DNA of 64,000 bases, taken from assembly GCA_022824495.1 (NCBI GenBank), contig JAJDZU010000016.1:35172-99171 (forward strand), given 5' to 3'. The position numbers and the translations under genes were made by a program. Within the stretch, counting starts at the first letter, position 1, and the number at the start of each line of letters is the position of its first letter. Of the stretch, positions 17,450 through 26,596 are shown piece by piece. This DNA comes from Chloroflexota bacterium. Lineage in GTDB: Bacteria; Chloroflexota; UBA11872. The notes below the pieces were generated by a model that did not search any database, had not been told where the DNA came from, and was given only the letters and a program-made list of their open reading frames with translations.

Positions 17450-18490
17450 ATGACTCCGACGCGCATCGTCCCCAGCCCCTACGGCGACGTGAGACTCGGC
17501 ACTTTCCGCGAAGTTCTATCGCTCCCCGGCCGTTACCTCAACGACCACTGCCTCATCCGCCACGACGGCCTCTGGCACATGTTCGGCATCACCGGATCGG
17601 TTAAGGACCCCACCAAGCGCGAGACGAGTTTCGCCCACGCCACCAGCCCCGATCTGGAGCACTGGGAGGTTCAGCCGGATCCCTTCAAGGCCACCGGGGT
17701 CTGGCCCGAGAACCTGGGCATCATCGCCCCCTACGTCACCGAGCACCGCGGCCGCTTCTTCATGTACTACAGCGGCGTCGACCAGTGGACTGTTCAACGC
17801 CTCTGCCTTGCTACCTCGGACGACCTCTCCACCTGGGAGCGCTACCCCGGCAATCCGATCATCGTCCCCTCGCTCTCCTGGTGCAAGTGGCCCGGCTACG
17901 GCCTCCCGACGCCTGAAGAGCTTGGACTTACGGAACCCGACATGGGCGGGCCCGGCCGCCGCAGCTACGCCCGGCAATTTGGTGGCACCTACGGCGGCTG
18001 CCGCGACCCGCATGTGCTGCAACTCGACGACGGCACCTTCGCCATCTACTGGGTCTCGCGTCTCCAGGAGCAACACGGCCCAAACCGGGTTTGCGTCGCC
18101 GCCTCGGTGTCGCCCGACCTCATTCACTGGCAGGAAATCGGCCCGATTTTCTCCACCGAGGCCTGGCCGTTCGACGAAGAACCGACCCTCGAAGTCGAGT
18201 CCCCCTGCGTCATCCGCAAAGACGGCCTTTACTGGCTCTTCTTCAAGCACGGCTGGTGGACGCACTACGTCTCGTCGCCATCCCCGCTCGACTTCACAGG
18301 CCAACCCGTGTCCCGCCTGGGCTTCGCGCACGCCGCCGAGGTCTTCAACTGGCAAGACTACTGGTGGATAACCCACTGTTCGGGCGATCCAGCCGAGTTC
18401 AGATACCGGAAATCAAATCGTACCCGTGGCTTGTATCTTGGCCGCCTCGATTGGCCCCAGGGCGGCCATCCGGCGCTTGCCGATGACTAA
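17450..18490 (+). CDS. GH43-like five-bladed beta-propeller glycosidase family protein
   Basis: A 346-residue protein with the acidic triad layout of clan GH-F enzymes: Asp32 in YLNDHCLI, Asp186 in GGCRDPHVL (the RDP motif) and Glu250 in EVESPCVIRKDG. Blade motifs such as SPDLEHWE, SDDLSTWE and SPDLIHWQE recur. The family includes xylosidases, arabinofuranosidases and related enzymes acting on plant or algal glycans. No signal peptide is seen. The start ATG follows GAGGGAGA. It is distinct from the three paralogous propeller proteins, which lack this clear triad. Confidence 0.82.
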   Translation: MTPTRIVPSPYGDVRLGTFREVLSLPGRYLNDHCLIRHDGLWHMFGITGSVKDPTKRETSFAHATSPDLEHWEVQPDPFKATGVWPENLGIIAPYVTEHRGRFFMYYSGVDQWTVQRLCLATSDDLSTWERYPGNPIIVPSLSWCKWPGYGLPTPEELGLTEPDMGGPGRRSYARQFGGTYGGCRDPHVLQLDDGTFAIYWVSRLQEQHGPNRVCVAASVSPDLIHWQEIGPIFSTEAWPFDEEPTLEVESPCVIRKDGLYWLFFKHGWWTHYVSSPSPLDFTGQPVSRLGFAHAAEVFNWQDYWWITHCSGDPAEFRYRKSNRTRGLYLGRLDWPQGGHPALADD

Positions 18491-18538
18491 GGTGCGGCTG
18501 GCGACTCCGCGAATACCTCAACGCGAGACGTCGACGAC

Positions 18539-18700
18539 CTAGCCCCAGCCAAACCCGCTTCGCGACTTCTCGTACGGAAACGGATCGTCACGCGTCCCCT
18601 TGGAAGTTTCGTCGCCGCAGGCAACCAACACCACCAGGACTGCGGCGATCAGTGCGGCGGCAATCGTCCGAATGACTGCCGTGCGAGTCCAGGTTCTCAT
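18539..18700 (-). CDS. Tiny lipoprotein (53 aa), tandem copy B
   Basis: A short gene starting with ATG at 18700. It has a basic N-terminus, an alanine/valine-rich membrane segment and a lipobox LVAC with Cys28, so the mature lipoprotein would be 26 residues. The C-terminal end is SRSGFGWG. It matches the neighbouring small lipoprotein upstream in mature length and in the RSGxxWG ending. No Shine-Dalgarno site is clear. The function is unknown. Confidence 0.6.
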   Translation of the reverse strand: MRTWTRTAVIRTIAAALIAAVLVVLVACGDETSKGTRDDPFPYEKSRSGFGWG

Positions 18701-18777
18701 GCAGTGCGCCACAGGCTGGCCAATCCGGGCCGCTCGGAGCTTTGGACCTGCGCGCATGCCGCAATCTGTGGAATCTG

Positions 18778-18942
18778 TCAATTCCCCCAGCTAATCCCGC
18801 TACGCGGCTGAAAGGCACCGCTCTTCTCGCCGCCGTAGCGGCTGTCGTCCCCGCCGCACGCGGCGGCAGTCAGAATGGCCGAAGCCGTAAGCAGGGCAAG
18901 AACCACCGCCCGCATGGAAATACGACGAAGAGAAATCGGCAT
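18778..18942 (-). CDS. Tiny lipoprotein (54 aa), tandem copy A
   Basis: A short gene not seen by standard length cut-offs. ATG at 18942 starts MPISLRRISMRAVV, followed by a hydrophobic stretch and a lipobox-like LTAAAC with Cys29. The mature part is 26 residues and ends RSGISWGN. A second in-frame ATG at 18915 is possible. The basic-hydrophobic-Cys layout and the similarity to the following copy B argue that it is real. The function is unknown; both would be anchored on the outer face of the membrane. Confidence 0.55.
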   Translation of the reverse strand: MPISLRRISMRAVVLALLTASAILTAAACGGDDSRYGGEKSGAFQPRSGISWGN

Positions 18943-19084
18943 CGCTGTTGGAAGCTACCGGAATCTATCCGCTTCAGACTAGCAAAGCCCCAAGGGTGCG
19001 CCTCACGTAGCTAGCAAGAGCCCCGGCACCTGCCATCCGCGCGTGCGCGCGATGGAACTGCTTGACAGAATGCGCAATCTGTCG

Positions 19085-19097
19085 TGGACTTAGTCCA
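19085..19097. other. Perfect palindrome TGGACT-T-AGTCCA
   Basis: A 13-base inverted repeat 38 bases upstream of the small zinc-finger-like gene. A TTGACA hexamer lies at 19062-19067. The central GACTTAGTC is also found in the palindrome at 47214-47226 before the iron-type transporter. It may be an operator or chance. Confidence 0.3.
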
Positions 19098-19135
19098 AGT
19101 ACGCCGTCTATCCGGAAACGGGTTCTGGTGATCCC

Positions 19136-19342
19136 ATGGCGGTGAAGTGCATAAACTGCGGAACGCGGCAGCGCCTGGTTCAGGACGCATTCCGCGCCGG
19201 CTGGCTCCGGGTCACTGCTGGCGACGGCAAGACTGTCACGTGGTATTGCCAGATGCACCACCCGAAGCCCGCCCCGCGGCCGCCTCGTGCGCCGTTCCAA
19301 ACCCCCCTCTCCAGCAACGCCCAGCGGTCGTCCAAGCGCTAA
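19136..19342 (+). CDS. Small putative zinc-finger protein (68 aa)
   Basis: A 68-residue protein with CINCG near the N-terminus and WYCQMHH about 30 residues later, so two Cys plus Cys/His could bind zinc. The C-terminal 25 residues are proline- and arginine-rich. A GGTGATCCC stretch precedes the ATG and is a weak ribosome site. There is no recognised family. It is probably a small cytoplasmic nucleic-acid-binding or regulatory protein, which is inference. It stands alone between the lipoproteins and the DUF2723 gene. Confidence 0.5.
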   Translation: MAVKCINCGTRQRLVQDAFRAGWLRVTAGDGKTVTWYCQMHHPKPAPRPPRAPFQTPLSSNAQRSSKR

Positions 19343-19451
19343 CCGGCCGCTAGCTCCTGATTGACCCGACCCTCGACCGAGATTTCTTGGTCGTCAAGCA
19401 ACCCAGGAAGTCCGACGCTGGCTGCGAACTGACTCGCCCGCAGGAATCCCA

Positions 19452-20981
19452 TTGCTAAGCAGCATTTCATCTTCTCTTCGAGGGGTGCTGTCATCCTGGT
19501 GGCTTCCAGGCGTCCTGATCACGCTGGCACTGGGTCCGTTCTATTGGCTCAGTGCAGTCACACGGGTCGGCGGCGGCGACTGGGGACAGTTTCAGACGTT
19601 CGGCTATATGGGTGGTATCGCGCATGCACCCGGCTATCCGCTCATCATCGGCAGCATCAATCTAGCGACCCGGGTCATCCGTTTCGGCGACCCGGCGCAC
19701 GTCGCCAACATCGTCAACGCCTCCTTTGCCACCGCAGCCGGCGTTGCGCTTTTCTATTCCAGCTGGCTGATCACGCGCTCGCGCTTGGCGGCCCTCGTCG
19801 CCACCGTCGTTTTTGCGACCGGTTACAGCATTTGGGCGCAGGCAACGCAGGCCAGCCACATCAGCGTGCAGACCCTGCTTCTGTTTCTTGTGGTCCTGGC
19901 ACTGGCGGCCTACGACGAACGCCCCACCCCGAACCGGCTCGCCGTGGTCGCCTTGGCCACCGGGCTTTCGCTTACCAACCACGGCCTCAGCGTATTCATG
20001 CTCCCAGCCACGGCGCTCGTGGTAGCCACCCGACGTTTTCCCGGCATGGCATCCCCGCGCACATTGCTAACCGCCGTGGCGGCGGGACTGGTAGGCCTGA
20101 CACCCTGGCTGTATGTCCTGCGCGGTCTACTCGTGCCGGTGCCTGCCAACCGGCCCGAGAGCATCCAACGCCTCGGTCTCGGTGACGTATGGCACCTGGT
20201 CGTCGGCAAGCCCCTCGAGTGGGTGAACGAGAGCGGCGCGACGGCCCCACCGATCGACGATGACCGCCCAAAGATCCTCATTGAGTGGCCATCATTCGCC
20301 CACGACGCGCTCCGCGAGTTCGGCTGGTTCTGGATTGCTCTGTTGCTCGTGGGCTGGCTGGTCCTGGCACGCCGGCGTCCACGGCTGGCTGGCTGGATTG
20401 CCTGGACCGGCCTCGCCACCCTCTGGTTCGCCCTGGCTACGCCGCCATTTCTCGACAGCGATCGGTACTTCTCAATCGTCTTCGCGCTGATGGCGATCTG
20501 CCTCGCCGCAGGAGTCGGCGCTACGATCCATGGAGCTGTCTGGCTCGGCAATGCCTGGGCGCCGGCCCAGGGCCGCTACCTCGTTCTCGCTGTCAGTCTG
20601 GCCTTCGTCATTGCCACTGGTCTCCGATTGCACCAACAGCTCACGGGTCCCGCACGGATTAACGTCGTCCGGCTGCGCGAGAACGCCGCCGAGCAGGCTG
20701 AAATCGGTCTGCGAATTGTGACAACCATGGAGCCTGGCGGCGTCTATTTCACCAACTGGACTTCATCCTGGTATCCGCGCTACGCCCGTCATGTCTTGGG
20801 CTTTGACCGCGATCTGCGTATCGACACGGTTGACTTCTGGACGATGGGAATCGATGGTGCGCAGGAGGTTCTCGACAGTGGCCGCCGCCTCTATCTGCAG
20901 CGGTCAACGCCCGAGTACGAACAAGCCTTCACCCTCATCAAGCGCGCCGGAGTCTTCTTCGAAGTCTTGCCCAAAACCTAG
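19452..20981 (+). CDS. DUF2723-family multi-spanning membrane protein (glycosyltransferase-like)
   Basis: A 509-residue polytopic membrane protein. The first loop has GGGDWGQFQTFGYMGGIAHAPGYPLI, cited here as its key residues Gly-Asp and His-x-Pro-Gly-Tyr-Pro; these match the DUF2723 family of GT-C-like proteins. TNHGLSVFMLPA follows later. About ten hydrophobic helices are present, with a soluble C-terminal part of about 110 residues. The probable start is TTG at 19452 with AGGA 6 bases upstream. It would act in the membrane on lipid-linked sugars. It stands as a single gene. Confidence 0.8.
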   Translation: MLSSISSSLRGVLSSWWLPGVLITLALGPFYWLSAVTRVGGGDWGQFQTFGYMGGIAHAPGYPLIIGSINLATRVIRFGDPAHVANIVNASFATAAGVALFYSSWLITRSRLAALVATVVFATGYSIWAQATQASHISVQTLLLFLVVLALAAYDERPTPNRLAVVALATGLSLTNHGLSVFMLPATALVVATRRFPGMASPRTLLTAVAAGLVGLTPWLYVLRGLLVPVPANRPESIQRLGLGDVWHLVVGKPLEWVNESGATAPPIDDDRPKILIEWPSFAHDALREFGWFWIALLLVGWLVLARRRPRLAGWIAWTGLATLWFALATPPFLDSDRYFSIVFALMAICLAAGVGATIHGAVWLGNAWAPAQGRYLVLAVSLAFVIATGLRLHQQLTGPARINVVRLRENAAEQAEIGLRIVTTMEPGGVYFTNWTSSWYPRYARHVLGFDRDLRIDTVDFWTMGIDGAQEVLDSGRRLYLQRSTPEYEQAFTLIKRAGVFFEVLPKT

Positions 20982-21076
20982 GTCTTCAGGCGCCAGTCCC
21001 GCCCATCGAATGCCCCGCTAGCGGATATCCTGCCCAGGTCAGCCGGCGCCGCCAGGCAAGAAAGGACCGTCACCGC

Positions 21077-22279
21077 ATGCCTGACACGATCGAGCAGATC
21101 ACCGTGGCGCCCATTCCCGCCCGCCATTGGACCGAGCTCGGCCGCAACGCATACACGCCCGAAGGCCTGGGAGAGACCCGCACCGAATGGCTCGTCCGCG
21201 CCCATACGTCCGGGGGAGTCGAAAGTTATGTCAATGCCAAGCACACCGTTGCAGCGGAAGGCGGCAGCATCGCTCGCCTTGAAGCCGACCTTCGCGAAGT
21301 CTTCCTCGGCCGAGAGGTTGACTCGTTGCTTGAGGTCTCCAGCGGCCATGCCGTGGCCGCCGGCTCGGAGGTGCGTGCGGCGTTAACGGCCTGGGGCTGG
21401 ATGGACATCCTGGCCGTGGACCTCGTGTCCCGCACGCGCGGTCAATCGATTGGCGCGCTGCTTGGCCGGCGCCGCCGCGACCGCATTCCGGCCTACGAAT
21501 CCACCACGTACTTTCAGGACCTCCTCCATCCCCAGCGCGGCCTGGCCGAACTCGTCGCGCACGCCTGCCGGGGATTCGCGCACGGCTTTCGACAGTTCAA
21601 GATCAAGGTCGGACGCGGCGGACGAGCAATGACGCCCAGCGCCGGACTGCATCGCGATATCGATGCCGTCCTCGCCATTCGCGACGCGCTCGGACCGGAC
21701 GTCAAGCTCATGGTCGATGCGAACTTCGGCTACGACGACCAGCCCGAGAACCTCGCCGAGTTCATTCGCGCCACCAGCCCTGCTCGCCTCACCTGGCTGG
21801 AAGAAATGGTCACGGCGTCCGTTGAGGGCTACCGGATTCTTCGCGAGCTACAAGCCACCCACTGCCCTGAAACTCTGCTGGTAGCTGGCGAAGTGGACGG
21901 CAACCCACCCTCGGGCGCTTTCGTGGACCTCATCAAGCAGCAACTAATTGACGGCTATCAACCCGACATCGTGCGTATTGGGCTCCTGCGCTGGAAGCAG
22001 CTGGAGACCCGCCTGGCTGCAAGGTCAATCCTTCCCATCCCCCACAACTTCGGCAACGGCCGCTTCGGCCTCATCGCCGGGCTGGCCCTGGCGACCAGCC
22101 TCGACAGCTGGGTATCCCTGGAGGATGAGCGCATTTGCCCGAATGTCTACGCCGACGATGAGCTAACGCTGGTCAACGGCGCCTATCAAGCTCCCGATGG
22201 GCCTGGACTTGGAATCCAGGTCGATGACGACGCCTATGCACGCATCGGCGCACCCAACGAGGTGGTTATCCGCGCATGA
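21077..22279 (+). CDS. Enolase-superfamily (mandelate racemase/muconate-lactonizing-like) protein
   Basis: A 400-residue protein with the C-terminal TIM-barrel signatures of the superfamily: KIKVG (Lys175/Lys177), metal ligands Asp214 in LMVDANFGY, Glu242/243 in WLEEMV and Glu272 in VAGEVDG, and a late His in PIPHNFGNG. Such enzymes abstract an alpha-proton from carboxylates, often dehydrating sugar acids. Its TGA overlaps the ATG of the following epimerase (ATGA), so the two are co-translated. Both probably work on the same sugar or sugar acid. Confidence 0.88.
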   Translation: MPDTIEQITVAPIPARHWTELGRNAYTPEGLGETRTEWLVRAHTSGGVESYVNAKHTVAAEGGSIARLEADLREVFLGREVDSLLEVSSGHAVAAGSEVRAALTAWGWMDILAVDLVSRTRGQSIGALLGRRRRDRIPAYESTTYFQDLLHPQRGLAELVAHACRGFAHGFRQFKIKVGRGGRAMTPSAGLHRDIDAVLAIRDALGPDVKLMVDANFGYDDQPENLAEFIRATSPARLTWLEEMVTASVEGYRILRELQATHCPETLLVAGEVDGNPPSGAFVDLIKQQLIDGYQPDIVRIGLLRWKQLETRLAARSILPIPHNFGNGRFGLIAGLALATSLDSWVSLEDERICPNVYADDELTLVNGAYQAPDGPGLGIQVDDDAYARIGAPNEVVIRA

Positions 22280-23313
22280 GAATCCTGATGACTGGTGCCA
22301 CCGGTCGCATCGGCGCCAACGTCGGCCGCCGCATGATTGATAACGGTCACAGCGTGCTTGGCTTCACGATTCCCAACGACCCGCAGGCTTCCAAGCTGGC
22401 CGCCATCGGGGCCGACGTCACTACAGGCCATCTTGAGTCCCTCGATGACGTCCGGCGCGCCATGGCCAACGTCGACGCCGTCTTCCACCTTGGCGCGGCG
22501 TTCCAGGCCGGCGGACCCTTCTCGCCCGAGCAGTACATGCAAATCAACGTCCAGGGAACCTTCAACGTTTTCGAGGCTGCTCGCGAACGCGCAGGCGCCA
22601 TTCGGCACCTGGTCTTCTCCAGCACGGACGCCACCCTCGATAAGTACCCGCCGGAAGGCAATCCCGAAGTCCTGAACGAGCAGTCCCTGACGCAAACGCA
22701 GACGGACTGGTACGGCTTCACCAAGATCCTTGGCGAGCGCCTGGCCGACCGCTACGTCCGCGCCGACGGCCTGCCCATTACGGTATTCCGCTTCCCCTGG
22801 GTCTGGGGCGCCGGCGAGTTTCTGGACTTCCCCCACTTCCGGCTGTCGTACTTTCTCGAGTCCTTCCGCGGCCGCAACGATCCCACCGGGCGACAAACGC
22901 TCGCCGCCCTCAAGGCCCTTGATGCCGGCGACGATCCCCTCGTGATCGCACTCGACGCCAACGGCCGAACCTGGAAGAAGCACACGCTGGACGTCCGCGA
23001 CATCGTCCAGGCATTCGAGCGCGTGCTCGGCGTGCACCGAGCCTTCGGCGGCGTCTACCAGCTTGGAGGCCCCGAACCGTTTACCTGGCGCGACGCCGTT
23101 CCCGTGGTTGCGGAGGCCCTGGACCGCCGAGTCGTCGAGGCGCGCATGACGGGCATGCCGCCCACCTTCTACGAGTTCGACCTCGCGGCGGCGCACCGCG
23201 ACTTTGGCTTCCAGCCGCGGCACCACTGGCGATCCACGTTGGAAGAAGCCACCCGCTACCGCGACGGCGGCAGCGACTCCATCATCCCGACGGCCGTCGA
23301 GGGCGACTCCTAG
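22276..23313 (+). CDS. NAD-dependent epimerase/dehydratase (SDR) family protein
   Basis: A 345-residue extended short-chain dehydrogenase. It has the NAD motif MTGATGRIGANV at the N-terminus, the Ser in VFSSTDAT and the YxxxK pair in WYGFTK. Members epimerise, dehydrate or oxidise sugars and nucleotide sugars. The start overlaps the stop of the enolase-superfamily gene by 4 bases. The C-terminal region carries substrate-domain features (GGVYQLGGPEPFTW). The substrate is unknown; an aldonate or uronate is suggested by the partner gene. Confidence 0.88.
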   Translation: MRILMTGATGRIGANVGRRMIDNGHSVLGFTIPNDPQASKLAAIGADVTTGHLESLDDVRRAMANVDAVFHLGAAFQAGGPFSPEQYMQINVQGTFNVFEAARERAGAIRHLVFSSTDATLDKYPPEGNPEVLNEQSLTQTQTDWYGFTKILGERLADRYVRADGLPITVFRFPWVWGAGEFLDFPHFRLSYFLESFRGRNDPTGRQTLAALKALDAGDDPLVIALDANGRTWKKHTLDVRDIVQAFERVLGVHRAFGGVYQLGGPEPFTWRDAVPVVAEALDRRVVEARMTGMPPTFYEFDLAAAHRDFGFQPRHHWRSTLEEATRYRDGGSDSIIPTAVEGDS

Positions 23314-23320
23314 CCGGTTG

Positions 23321-24697
23321 TCAGGCGGCGGCGAGCGCGGCCGCCTCCCGTCCGGCGATCCGCCCATACGCGACGCCCACGCCTAGTCCGCCCGTGTATC
23401 CGCGCGTATATAGCCCGCCCACGTCCGCGCCGGCGGCAAACAAGCCTTGAATAGGCTCTCCTGCCAGGTCGAGGACCTGTGCTCGTTCGTTGGTATGCGC
23501 GCCGCCATAGGTAAACGTGGCGCCCGGTAGACATCGGATGGCCCGGAACGGCGGCGAGTCGAGCGGCTGCAGCCCACCGCTGCGCGGCACGCTCAGCATC
23601 GTCAGATCGTCGTCGGCCGCTGCCGCGTTGTGTTCGTTCAGCGTGGCCATCAGAGGCCCCGGCGTCACGCCCCAGCGTCGTGCCATCTCCGCGGCCAGCG
23701 ACTCCAGGTCGGGCGCCTCCAGAATCTCGCCGCCGGCGTTCCGAATGTTCTCCATGCGTCGATCAACCGCGCCCGGACCCTCCCCCATACCTGTCGCCCG
23801 GAGCTTCCGTACTCGTTCGTCAAAAATGATGAAGCACAGCGCTTCAGGCTGATGCACAACCGCATGCACCGTCACCTCGTCGCCCAGAAACTCGTCGTCG
23901 AACCGTTGCCCATGCAGATTCACGAATACGGAATACGGGCTGAAGTCCGGCTTGATACTTGCGAAGTTGTGCACCCCGGTCTTTGCTGGCGGCGCCGGAA
24001 TCATGTGTCCATAGAATCGACCGAAGGGGCCCGCCGTCCCAGCGCCAGCCTCCAGAGCGGCCAGAAAGCCATCGCCGGTGCTGTAGGCGTTGCCGCGTAC
24101 GATCACGTGATGCGCCCATCGCCCAAAGTAGCGGGCGCGCAGGTCGGGACTTGCCTGAAATCCTCCGGTTGCCAGCACAGCGGCCCGCGCGCCAATCTCC
24201 ACAGTCCGGCCACGGCCGCGCGCCTCAATGCCGCATACCGAGCCATCCATGCCAAGCCGGATCGAGCGCAGACCCGTATTGGTCAGAATTGTCCCACCCG
24301 CGGACTCCACACTTCGAGCCAGGTCGTTCATGAAGGTCCGAGCATCCGGCAGAAAGTCGTGAACGTAGCGCGCAAACTTGTACGGCGTGGGATCTGGTCG
24401 CTCTTCAACTTGCAGGCCAAGCTCCGCAAACCAATTCACGCCGTCCAGGTAATTCGCCACGAGAGCCTGTCCCATGGCCGGATTTCCACCCGGCTGCACG
24501 CTCAACCACGCGTCGACATTCGCCGCCGTCCAGGCCGAACCGCCGGAGAGGGCGGCCGACCCGCCAACCTCGGGTGCCTTTTCGATCACCAGCACCGACG
24601 CGCCGCGCTCCAGTGCCGTTCGAGCCGTCGTAAGGCCGCCAATGCCAGAGCCTGCCACGACAACATCCGCCTGAAGCTGATCAATCCCGTCTTTCAT
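23321..24697 (-). CDS. FAD-dependent oxidoreductase (fumarate reductase/ketosteroid dehydrogenase flavoprotein type)
   Basis: A 458-residue flavoprotein. The ADP-binding motif GSGIGG is at residues 16-21, followed by VIEKAPEVGGSAALSGG; the second FAD motif is AAVLATGGFQ. A C-terminal PIQGLFAAGADVGGLY and GYTGGLGVGVAYGRIAG close the fold. It belongs with soluble fumarate reductase-like and 3-ketosteroid dehydrogenase-like enzymes. It converges on the epimerase gene with a 7-base gap and is divergent from the cupin gene. The substrate is not predictable. Confidence 0.88.
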   Translation of the reverse strand: MKDGIDQLQADVVVAGSGIGGLTTARTALERGASVLVIEKAPEVGGSAALSGGSAWTAANVDAWLSVQPGGNPAMGQALVANYLDGVNWFAELGLQVEERPDPTPYKFARYVHDFLPDARTFMNDLARSVESAGGTILTNTGLRSIRLGMDGSVCGIEARGRGRTVEIGARAAVLATGGFQASPDLRARYFGRWAHHVIVRGNAYSTGDGFLAALEAGAGTAGPFGRFYGHMIPAPPAKTGVHNFASIKPDFSPYSVFVNLHGQRFDDEFLGDEVTVHAVVHQPEALCFIIFDERVRKLRATGMGEGPGAVDRRMENIRNAGGEILEAPDLESLAAEMARRWGVTPGPLMATLNEHNAAAADDDLTMLSVPRSGGLQPLDSPPFRAIRCLPGATFTYGGAHTNERAQVLDLAGEPIQGLFAAGADVGGLYTRGYTGGLGVGVAYGRIAGREAAALAAA

Positions 24698-24822
24698 CTG
24701 CTCAGTCTCGCGAGTTCGCGCGTGCGCTTAGCCTACGGATGCCGGGCCGTAGTCGTCATGCCAACATCCTGCGCTGCCGGGTATCGTGCCCCTGCGCCGA
24801 AGGTCCTTTACGGTAAATCGCA

Positions 24823-25203
24823 ATGACTGACTCAGCCGCCTCGCCGGCCGAACCGCGCATCGTCCACCTTGGTCAGGGCGTCGCCGAGCGTTCCGACTGG
24901 GGAACCATCGAGTGGCTCGCCAACCGCCGCCTCACCCCCGGATCCGAAATGACGTTCGGCCACGTGCGCCTTGAACCCGGCGCGTCCAATCCCCGCCACC
25001 GCCACCCAAACTGTCATGAACTGCTATTCGTGGTCGAAGGCGCCATCGATCATGAACTCAGCGGCGTCACGGTCCGCCTCGAGGCGGGTGACCTTCTCCA
25101 CATCCCGATCGGCGCTCCCCACCAGGCCCACAATCGCGACGACCGGCCCTGCGTCGTTGTCGTCACCTATTCAACGGAAGACCGACAGACCCTGCCGGCC
25201 TGA
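24823..25203 (+). CDS. Cupin-domain protein
   Basis: A 126-residue single-domain cupin. Motif 1 is RHRHPNCHELLFVVEG and motif 2 is LLHIPIGAPHQAHN, so the usual metal ligands (three His and one Glu) are present. Such proteins act as small isomerases, dioxygenases or ligand sensors in the cytoplasm. It is divergent from the flavoprotein and convergent with the epimerase at 25231. The reaction is unknown. Confidence 0.88.
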   Translation: MTDSAASPAEPRIVHLGQGVAERSDWGTIEWLANRRLTPGSEMTFGHVRLEPGASNPRHRHPNCHELLFVVEGAIDHELSGVTVRLEAGDLLHIPIGAPHQAHNRDDRPCVVVVTYSTEDRQTLPA

Positions 25204-25230
25204 CCGCCAATGAGTTTTGGCGCCAGGCGT

Positions 25231-26217
25231 CTAGGACCAGATCCCGGCCGCCCGGTACCACGCCACCGAGTCGGCCATGGTCTCCGGCACCGGTCGCGCT
25301 CGAAATCCAAGCTCGGCCGCGGCCCGCGCGTTCGAGAAGTACAGGTACCGAGATCCCACGGCCACTTCGTCGGGCGTCAGCGGAGGTTTCCAAGCGAGCC
25401 ACAGCCCTGGCCGTTCCAACAGGGCCGCCAACACACGTAGCCCACCCGACGGCAATTCAATCTTCGGGCTGCGCGACCGCATAGCCTCGGCCCCCAGATC
25501 CGAGATCTCCGCATACGTCAGGTTGTGTCCCGTCAGCAGGTATCGCCGCCCAGGCAGGCCATCCTCGGCCATTCTGACCAATCCATCAGCCACATCCCGC
25601 ACGTCCACCACATTCACGCCGCCTGCCGGCGCAAATCGGATCGGACCTCGCATCAGCGGCCGCAGCAACTGTTCGGCATGCCGCCCGTGGTCCCATGGGC
25701 CCAGAACCGTCCCCGGACAGGCAATTGCCACGGGCACTCCGCGTCCGGCCGCCGCCAATGCCAGCCGTTCACCGGCTCGCTTGTGCTCCGCGTACATCAG
25801 CCGTTCAGACGCCGGCTGAGCCACGGCATCCTCGTCCATCACCTCGTCCGGCTCATCCGCCAGCCCGACAGCCGTCAGCGAACTCGCGAGTACGACGCTC
25901 GTCGCGCCCGTGCCCGCCGCCCACTCCAGCATGTGGCGCGTGCCATCCACGTTCACCGCAAGCTGCTTCGCCTCGTCGCCGCGCCAGAACGACTGGTCGG
26001 CCGCCAGGTGAAAAATCCAATCAAAGCGCGCATCGGGAAACGTGGAGGCATCGGTTACATCGCCAGTGACCCGCGCCACGGGCACGCCGTCGAAGGCGGC
26101 ATCCGCCCACGGATCGCCCGGCAGCACCAGCGCTGTCACTGCATGTTCGTCGTCCGCCAGGCGCCGGATCAGTCCCGAACCGATCTGCCCGGACGCGCCC
26201 GTCACGAAGCAGCGCAC
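25231..26217 (-). CDS. NAD-dependent epimerase/dehydratase (SDR) family protein
   Basis: A 328-residue extended SDR with FVTGASGQIGSGL at the N-terminus, VVLASSLTAVG (catalytic Ser region) and MYAEHK (YxxxK). It resembles dihydroflavonol reductase-like and sugar epimerase branches. It is the last gene of the leftward run that begins at apgM and starts 4 bases after the stop of the unknown 124-residue gene. Its position beside the kinase and aldolase suggests a role in the same sugar route. Confidence 0.87.
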   Translation of the reverse strand: MRCFVTGASGQIGSGLIRRLADDEHAVTALVLPGDPWADAAFDGVPVARVTGDVTDASTFPDARFDWIFHLAADQSFWRGDEAKQLAVNVDGTRHMLEWAAGTGATSVVLASSLTAVGLADEPDEVMDEDAVAQPASERLMYAEHKRAGERLALAAAGRGVPVAIACPGTVLGPWDHGRHAEQLLRPLMRGPIRFAPAGGVNVVDVRDVADGLVRMAEDGLPGRRYLLTGHNLTYAEISDLGAEAMRSRSPKIELPSGGLRVLAALLERPGLWLAWKPPLTPDEVAVGSRYLYFSNARAAAELGFRARPVPETMADSVAWYRAAGIWS

Positions 26218-26221
26218 CTGG

Positions 26222-26596
26222 CTAGTCGCTCGCCGGCGTGTCCTTCACGCTGAAGGAAAGTTCCCCCAGCCCTTGCACCTCAAAGCCGATCGTCACTTCG
26301 ACCACACCCTCCGGCAGGCTGACGCCCTGACCTCCCAGCACAGATGTGCGGTTGAGAGCCAGGCTGAACGGCGATTCCGGTGACACGTCCGCAAACGCGT
26401 GGCGCACGCCATCGACCTCAAAGAAGCAGCTGTCCAGCGGAATCCCGGCCCCATTGACCTTCAGCGGCAGCAGCCGCCGGGCGTATCCCGAACCCAGCGT
26501 GTTCTTCAGTTCCAGCTGAAATCCGTCATCGGTCCGCTTGAGGCTGCCCCGCACGTATAGCCGTCGCAGCAGAAACCCGGGAACCTGTAGCGGCAT
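26222..26596 (-). CDS. Conserved-looking protein of unknown function
   Basis: A 124-residue soluble protein, rich in beta-strand and of moderate hydrophobicity, without signal peptide or metal motif. Distinctive stretches are GFLLRRLYVRGSLKRTDDGF and LELKNTLGSGYARRLLPLKV. I recognise no function. Its ATG overlaps the TAA of the aldolase gene (TAATG), and it is followed closely by the epimerase, so it is translated as part of the sugar operon. Confidence 0.65.
   Translation of the reverse strand: MPLQVPGFLLRRLYVRGSLKRTDDGFQLELKNTLGSGYARRLLPLKVNGAGIPLDSCFFEVDGVRHAFADVSPESPFSLALNRTSVLGGQGVSLPEGVVEVTIGFEVQGLGELSFSVKDTPASD

Noticed and set aside
22234..23367. A 377-codon minus-strand open frame over the epimerase at 22276
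   Set aside because: The plus-strand frame has complete SDR motifs and an ATGA-coupled start; the minus frame has none.
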